Part shown: piece after piece, positions 59,588-64,000 of the stretch
How the letters are laid out: each line of letters begins with the position of its first letter
Numbering within the stretch: the stretch's first letter is position 1
NCBI RefSeq assembly: GCF_000735455.1
Contig: NZ_JMPS01000087.1
Span: 1-64,000 of the forward strand
DNA length: 64,000 nt
Direction: 5' to 3'
DNA from: Yokenella regensburgei ATCC 49455
GTDB taxonomy: Bacteria; Pseudomonadota; Gammaproteobacteria; Enterobacterales; Enterobacteriaceae
The notes under the pieces: generated by a model
What the model was told of the DNA's origin: nothing
Databases searched by the model: none
What the model saw: only the letters and a program-made list of their open reading frames with translations
Position numbers and translations under genes: made by a program

Positions 59588-60805
59588 CTATTCCCAGTGT
59601 GTATGATCCATGACCCATTGCGTTAAGGTTTGTAGGTTCGTTTCAACCTCACGGCTATCTTTACCCTCAACAATGGCGCTAACGATTTCGCCGTTGGTTA
59701 GCTTCATCGGGTCGTAACGTCGACCAACCACCCCCGTGGCGCGATAACGCAGTACAAAAGGCAAAGGACATTCTGCAGGCTGGCTTATTAACGTTCCGCT
59801 GGCTGGCGGCACGTTCAGTTGCCCAACACGTCGCTGCGCCTCACGCTGTATTACTTCCAACGAATAGTCATGATTAAGGCACGCCGCGAGCCATGTCATC
59901 CGCGGGTTTAGTCCAAAAGCGGCTCCCAGCTCTTCATTGACGAAACACCCTCCCAGACGACAGGCCAGCTCGCCAAAAATGATGTTTTGCTGTCCATCAA
60001 CAAACACTTCGAGGTGTAGCAACGTATTGGATTCACAAGGGAAAACCTCTTCCGCCAGTCGACGAGTATAAGCGATGAGCTTTTGATGAAGCGGGTTGTC
60101 GTCCTCCATCACCAGCCCAAGCGTACTACCGGACAAGAAATCCAGGCACGAAACCGTAGCGCGAGAGGCCGAGATAAATACAGGCTTACCTTGCAAATAA
60201 AGCGCGTTAATTTGATAGGCTTCACCCACTATAAATTGCTCAATAAGCAAATTATGGAAGTGCAGTGGCGTGAGTTGCAGTAAATATTGGTTAAGTGACT
60301 CGTCATCTCTGACCACTACAACGCCTTGCGATCCCCGCCCATCGTTTGGCTTGATGACACAGGGGTAGCCGTGCTCCGCGATGAATACCGCTATCTCTGT
60401 CGCGCTGCTCACTCGAGCCATGGCGGGGATAGTCATCTGGTGCTGCTGCACCAATGTCTTCATTAAAAATTTATCGCGAAAAACCAGCGCCGCCTGTTCG
60501 CGACCGTGGGTTAATCTCAGACGATCGCTGATACGTGCCGCACGTAGCACGTCAATCTCCGCGAGAAAGTATACGCCGGTAACCCGCTTTGTTTTCGCAA
60601 AGTGGTACAGATCCAACTCAACCAGCGGGTTATCATTAAAATTCTCATAGAAACGAAGCGAAATATCGTTACCCAGGTGTTGAGAGACCGCCTCAAGCTG
60701 ACTGCTACAGGTAGCGATGACCAATGGTGCAATACGTTGCAGCGTGCTCCATTCCTCACGCGAATGCTGAAGGAGTATCTTTGGTGGACACAATAAAATA
60801 TTCAT
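59588..60805 (-). CDS. ATP-grasp ligase (amino acid/peptide ligase-like)
   Basis: The 405-residue protein has a complete ATP-grasp active site. FRDKFLMK (Lys112), YPCVIKPNDGRGSQGVVVV (Lys152 and glycine-rich loop), LLIEQFIVGEAYQINA (Glu189, Glu195) and the metal-binding HLEVFV (Glu266) with IIFGELACRLGG (Glu279, Arg283) are all present. Such enzymes make amide bonds through acyl phosphates; carnosine synthase and L-amino acid ligases such as BacD are the closest type by layout. The substrate is inferred, not shown. Its ATG overlaps the dioxygenase stop (ATGA), so the pair is coupled. Confidence 0.85.
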   Translation of the reverse strand: MNILLCPPKILLQHSREEWSTLQRIAPLVIATCSSQLEAVSQHLGNDISLRFYENFNDNPLVELDLYHFAKTKRVTGVYFLAEIDVLRAARISDRLRLTHGREQAALVFRDKFLMKTLVQQHQMTIPAMARVSSATEIAVFIAEHGYPCVIKPNDGRGSQGVVVVRDDESLNQYLLQLTPLHFHNLLIEQFIVGEAYQINALYLQGKPVFISASRATVSCLDFLSGSTLGLVMEDDNPLHQKLIAYTRRLAEEVFPCESNTLLHLEVFVDGQQNIIFGELACRLGGCFVNEELGAAFGLNPRMTWLAACLNHDYSLEVIQREAQRRVGQLNVPPASGTLISQPAECPLPFVLRYRATGVVGRRYDPMKLTNGEIVSAIVEGKDSREVETNLQTLTQWVMDHTHWE

Positions 60806-61443
60806 GCAGGCTCCTGTTCGCCATCAAAGGTCATCACAAAAACATCCCGATAACCTTTGCCCGGTAGCAGCGGAACAATCGCTGAAGTGTAATGCTGGTA
60901 GTTCACATCATTGAATATCACCGCATCTCCCTCATTAAGTTTAAATGTCGTCCTGGATGCTGTTTCCTCCTCACAGGAGATAAGTGTCGTATCGCCACCT
61001 GCGATATTATTTACCCCGACACAGTAGATGCCGATATATGAAAAACCATCCTGATGAATTCCCTCCGGAGCGGGATAGCCAGGACTACGGTCCTCAGTCG
61101 TAATTCTAATCTGATGAATACCAATGTTATATGATATATCAGGAAGCAGTGGCAGAAATTCATTCACTACTTGCAAAAGAATAGTGCTGGCAACGTCTGC
61201 TCGCAGCTCTGGGTATTTACGCTGGATCCCACCGGAGTAGTGGTTCAGCGTTTCTGATTGATAAAAAACAGGATCCGTTTTCAGATAGTATTCCGCCCGA
61301 CGATTCACCACCGCTTTTTGAAAACTACGAAAACGAAATTTTCCGTCTTCTTCCCGGAGCCAGGGATCGGGAAGTAATTCATCAAAACTCTTTTTTATAT
61401 GCGCAGAAACCTGACCAAAATGAAGATGGTTGAAAGACTGCAT
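60802..61443 (-). CDS. Fe(II)/2-oxoglutarate dioxygenase, amino-acid hydroxylase type
   Basis: The 213-residue protein matches the 2OG-Fe dioxygenase family PF10014, whose studied members hydroxylate free L-amino acids (for example the L-isoleucine 4-hydroxylase of Bacillus thuringiensis). The iron facial triad is His130-x-Asp132 (EGIHQDGFSYIG) and His184 (NYQHYTS), with the 2-oxoglutarate-binding Arg199 in GYRDVFVMTF. NNIAGGDTTLI is a further family segment. AGGGGA precedes the ATG by 7 bases. It is the first gene of the four-gene operon. The substrate amino acid cannot be told from sequence. Confidence 0.85.
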   Translation of the reverse strand: MQSFNHLHFGQVSAHIKKSFDELLPDPWLREEDGKFRFRSFQKAVVNRRAEYYLKTDPVFYQSETLNHYSGGIQRKYPELRADVASTILLQVVNEFLPLLPDISYNIGIHQIRITTEDRSPGYPAPEGIHQDGFSYIGIYCVGVNNIAGGDTTLISCEEETASRTTFKLNEGDAVIFNDVNYQHYTSAIVPLLPGKGYRDVFVMTFDGEQEPA

Positions 61444-61667
61444 TTATCATTCCCCTACAGTAAAAGGCAGTATAAATGTAAATGAGATGTTTCACCTGTG
61501 AGATACAAAATCTGGGGATTATGATCGGAGTCACAAAGAATAGCGTTCAGACAAGAGTAATTTTATATTACGGCGAGAATATTCAACACCCATTAATATT
61601 TTCGCAGAATAATTTCAGAGAGATAATATTTCTTTATCAGAATTAAATTGAGACAGATGAAATAAAA
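61444..61667 (-). promoter_or_regulatory. Promoter region of the dioxygenase operon
   Basis: This AT-rich gap should hold the operon promoter. A candidate -10 TATACT (minus strand) lies at 61469-61474, about 25 bases upstream of the ATG; I cannot assign a convincing -35. The 61580-61667 end is the region just after the kdsB terminator. Confidence 0.35.
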
Positions 61668-61689
61668 AGCCCCTCCATTCGGAAGGGCT
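61668..61689 (-). terminator. Terminator of kdsB
   Basis: On the minus strand AGCCCTTCC, GAAT and GGAGGGGCT pair with one G-U wobble and are followed by TTTTTATTT. The wobble exists only in the minus-strand RNA (a C-A mismatch on plus), and it lies 8 bases past the kdsB stop. Confidence 0.85.
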
Positions 61690-61696
61690 CAAAGAA

Positions 61697-62443
61697 TTAA
61701 CGTAACTCAAGTCGGACGCGTTCAAGATCTTCTGGCGTGTCCACACCGGTACCCGGTGTCACTTTTGCCACCTCAACGTGGATTTTTTCGCCGTACCACA
61801 GCACGCGGAGCTGTTCGAGCATTTCAATCTGCTCCAGCGGGCTCGGCGGCCAGCTGATGTAACGGTTAATGAAGCCGGCGCGATAGGCATAAATACCGAT
61901 ATGGCGCAGCAGCGAATCGCCAATCGTGTCGCGGCTTTGTGCGAAACGGTCGCGATCCCACGGAATAGTGGCGCGTGAGAAATAAAGCGCGTAGCCCGCG
62001 TTATCCATCACCACTTTTACGGCGTTCGGGTTGAAGGCTTCTTCCGCGCTGTGGACCGGTACGGCAAGCGTTGCCATGCCGCACTGGCTGCGGGCCAGGT
62101 TTTCCGCGACCTGGCGGATATTGGCCGCCGGGATCGTCGGCTCGTCGCCCTGGACGTTAACGATGATGGTGTCATCGCTGAAACCACACTTCTCCACCAC
62201 TTCCGCCAGACGCTCTGTTCCCGACTGATGGTCGACGCGAGTCATGCAGACTTCGCCACCAACCGCTTCCACAGCGCGCGCCACGTCCGGATGATCGGTC
62301 GCGACAATCACCCGATCGGCACCTGATTCACGCGCACGCTCCAGCGTATGGACAATCATCGGCTTTCCGTTGATGTCCTGCAAAGGCTTACCGGGGAGGC
62401 GAGTAGAGGCGTAGCGGGCAGGAATAATGACGACAAAACTCAT
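61697..62443 (-). CDS. kdsB: CMP-KDO synthetase
   Basis: KdsB activates KDO with CTP for lipopolysaccharide inner-core synthesis. The 248-residue product has the E. coli length. The nucleotide-binding N-terminus is [19 protein letters not shown], with [17 protein letters not shown] and [15 protein letters not shown] (Mg-binding Asp near 98) following. It overlaps ycaR by 4 bases (ATGA). Confidence 0.98.
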   Translation of the reverse strand: MSFVVIIPARYASTRLPGKPLQDINGKPMIVHTLERARESGADRVIVATDHPDVARAVEAVGGEVCMTRVDHQSGTERLAEVVEKCGFSDDTIIVNVQGDEPTIPAANIRQVAENLARSQCGMATLAVPVHSAEEAFNPNAVKVVMDNAGYALYFSRATIPWDRDRFAQSRDTIGDSLLRHIGIYAYRAGFINRYISWPPSPLEQIEMLEQLRVLWYGEKIHVEVAKVTPGTGVDTPEDLERVRLELR

Positions 62444-62622
62444 GGGTGGCTCTCTCCAGCATCTAAAGTACGAGCTTCGTTTTCCAGCAGTACCGGAATG
62501 CCGTCACGCAGCGGGAACGCCAGACGGTCAGCTTTGCAGATAAGTTCCTGCTTTTCCTGACGGAAGTACAGTTTTCCGTTGCATACCGGGCAGGCGATAA
62601 TTTCAAGTAAACGATGGTCCAT
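62440..62622 (-). CDS. ycaR: Trm112-like zinc-ribbon protein YcaR
   Basis: The 60-residue protein has the E. coli length and the Trm112p/UPF0434 sequence [20 protein letters not shown] ... [17 protein letters not shown]. The CPVC pair is present, while the second cysteine pair is reduced to a single Cys, as in E. coli. Its function in enterics is not established. The ATG at 62622 is the family start; upstream frame is not family sequence. It is coupled to kdsB. Confidence 0.93.
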   Translation of the reverse strand: MDHRLLEIIACPVCNGKLYFRQEKQELICKADRLAFPLRDGIPVLLENEARTLDAGESHP

Positions 62623-62676
62623 AGGTCCTCCAGAGACTCTGGCTAATTCATGGCGAAAGCATATCACAGCGCGACC

Positions 62677-63906
62677 TCAGGCGGGGTCTATTTCCCAGCC
62701 TTTCGGCGTCGCGGCGAAGAGCGATTTCGGGACGACGCCAAGCCGCACTTCAGCGGCATTTTGCCAGCGCGCAAAGTCGCTAATCGCCTGAACGAGCCCC
62801 TTTTCAAGCGTTGCGCTAACGCGTACGCCCTCTTCAAGGTAAAGCGCGATGATTTCCAGTACGCCGGTTTTGCGATGCATTTTGCTGTCCATCCGCCCGA
62901 CCAGCTTTCCCTGATGCAGAAGCGGTAAGACAAAATAACCATATTGACGCTTCGCCGCCGGGGTGTAGCACTCCAGCCGATAGCTGAAGTTAAACAGCTG
63001 TTCCGCCCGCGTGCGATCCCAGACCACCGGATCAAACGGTGAAAGCACGGCACTGTGCGTGGCGGTCAGTTTTCCGCTCATCGCGGCATCGAGGTGTGGT
63101 AGAAGATCGGCATGCAGCCACATCTCACCAAGGTCTTCGACGGTGACGGGAACAATGCGCCCCTCCTCCTGCCACTGCGCCAGCAGTGCCGGAAGCGCAA
63201 GTTTGCGCAGCCGATAGTAGTCGGCGAGCCACTGCGGGCGGAAAATGCCAAGACTACGGGCGCTGTTTTGCAGCATTAATGCTTCTGCTTCCGGCTGCGG
63301 CAGCAGATCACGGGCATCGTCCCAGTGTGGCATCACGCGGTGAGTCACGTCGTACACGCGCTGGAACTGGCGACGTTCAATCACCATCACTTTCCCGGCG
63401 GTGAAGAGCCCTTCAAGATGGCGTTTGTGTGGTTTCCACTCCCACCAACCTGCCGCCCCTTTGCGCGGGTGCTCAAAGTCGAGCGAACGAACCGGGCCGT
63501 TCTCGGTGATATGGGCAATAAGCTGGTCAATTTCTTTGGCGTGGGTATTCATCCACTCATCGCGATATTTCCAGCCCATGTTCTGCGGTGAGAGCATCCG
63601 ATGGCGCACCAGCTGGAAATCACTACGCGGAAGAAAACAGGCTTCGTGCGCCCAGTACTCCATCAGTTCACCGTTGCGCAGCGCATCATCAAGCCAGGCC
63701 TGCGGATAGCGACCAAGGCGGCTGAAAAGTACCAGGTAGGGGCTGCGTGCGACGATGTTAATCGTGTCTATTTGCAGCAGTGACATACGGGTGATAGTGC
63801 TGAGGATATCCTGCGGTTGCGCCTGACGACGCGGTTTTTTAAGCAGACCCTGAGCGGCAAGATGCAAGTGACGCGCCGCGCTCAGCGACAGGTGAATCTC
63901 CGGCAT
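62677..63906 (-). CDS. ycaQ: Interstrand-crosslink DNA glycosylase YcaQ
   Basis: YcaQ is an AlkX/AlkZ-family winged-helix DNA glycosylase that unhooks interstrand DNA crosslinks. The 409-residue product (410 in E. coli) has LSAARHLHLAAQGLLKKPRR at the N-terminus and the catalytic QxQ/QxD-type segment near MSLLQIDTINIVARSPYLVLFSRLG, with Gln and Asp in place. AVLSPFDPVVWDRTRAEQLFNFSYRLECYTPAAKRQYGYFVLP is the conserved C-terminal block. The ATG at 63906 with GGGGGAG five bases upstream is preferred over a start seven codons earlier. Confidence 0.94.
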   Translation of the reverse strand: MPEIHLSLSAARHLHLAAQGLLKKPRRQAQPQDILSTITRMSLLQIDTINIVARSPYLVLFSRLGRYPQAWLDDALRNGELMEYWAHEACFLPRSDFQLVRHRMLSPQNMGWKYRDEWMNTHAKEIDQLIAHITENGPVRSLDFEHPRKGAAGWWEWKPHKRHLEGLFTAGKVMVIERRQFQRVYDVTHRVMPHWDDARDLLPQPEAEALMLQNSARSLGIFRPQWLADYYRLRKLALPALLAQWQEEGRIVPVTVEDLGEMWLHADLLPHLDAAMSGKLTATHSAVLSPFDPVVWDRTRAEQLFNFSYRLECYTPAAKRQYGYFVLPLLHQGKLVGRMDSKMHRKTGVLEIIALYLEEGVRVSATLEKGLVQAISDFARWQNAAEVRLGVVPKSLFAATPKGWEIDPA

Positions 63907-63946
63907 AACACTCCCCCCGTAGTTCAACTGGCGCGATGCAGCGGTA

Positions 63947-64000
63947 TTAACGTGGCTGCGCCAGAGTCAGTAGTTTTTGCAGCAGTTGCTCTGCGCCATC
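63947..64000 (-). CDS. lpxK: LpxK C-terminus (partial)
   Basis: The last 17 codons and stop of a minus-strand gene read DGAEQLLQKLLTLAQPR and fit the C-terminus of tetraacyldisaccharide 4'-kinase LpxK, which precedes ycaQ in E. coli. The gene continues beyond the window. LpxK phosphorylates the lipid A disaccharide. The short length limits certainty; context carries the call. Confidence 0.82.
   Translation of the reverse strand, partial: DGAEQLLQKLLTLAQPR

Noticed and set aside
1-64000. CRISPR arrays, insertion sequences and tRNA or rRNA genes
   Set aside because: I saw no spaced direct-repeat array, no transposase and no tRNA or rRNA sequence in the window by eye; a tRNA scan would be the decisive check.

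Overview
The window is a chromosomal segment of an enteric bacterium (Enterobacteriaceae), close to Enterobacter, Lelliottia, Leclercia or Klebsiella. Gene order follows the E. coli K-12 block lpxK-ycaQ-kdsB ... mukFEB ... ompF ... pyrD ... fabA ... ompA ... helD ... rlmI almost without interruption. Protein lengths and termini match E. coli products closely, and the OmpF-class porin is of the OmpK35 type seen in Klebsiella/Enterobacter. Backbone GC is moderate to high; the first 3 kb is visibly AT-rich.

Layout. Positions 1-3612 are accessory DNA: a compact three-gene minus-strand operon (two membrane proteins, then an AbiGi-like protein) faces a Tn3-type serine recombinase across a repeat-rich region that looks like a res site. 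Positions 3718-5075 hold a YbhB-like secreted protein and an AraC-family regulator, at the edge of the conserved block. From 5282 to about 19.6 kb lie rlmI, hspQ, yccU, yccT, mgsA, helD, yccF, yccS, sxy, sulA, ompA, matP, ycbZ, fabA and rmf. From 19.8 to 38.9 kb come pqiABC (envelope lipid transport), uup, rlmKL, ycbX, zapC, pyrD, the ssuEADCB sulfonate operon, pepN and pncB. From 39.1 to 56.1 kb are asnS, ompF, aspC, gloC, mepK, ldtD, mukBEF, cmoM, elyC and ycbJ. The end holds kdsB, ycaR, ycaQ and the last 17 codons of lpxK.

Between ycbJ and kdsB, which I recall as adjacent in E. coli, sits a five-gene insertion (56382-61443). It is a tightly coupled minus-strand operon of a free-amino-acid-type Fe(II)/2-oxoglutarate dioxygenase, an ATP-grasp ligase, an FAD/NAD(P) oxidoreductase and an AbrB-family membrane protein, with a convergent SAM methyltransferase whose stop codon abuts that of the operon. 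This looks like a small biosynthesis-and-transport cluster for a modified amino acid or dipeptide and is the best candidate for an undescribed system here. The second candidate is the three-gene AbiGi/membrane-protein operon beside the recombinase.

Regulation that can be read directly includes a perfect-spacing LexA box at sulA, a heat-shock promoter at hspQ, FadR and FabR sites at fabA, the C-start hairpin and a PurR box at pyrD, a NadR box at pncB, an OmpR region at ompF, a possible CpxR box at ldtD and many intrinsic terminators.
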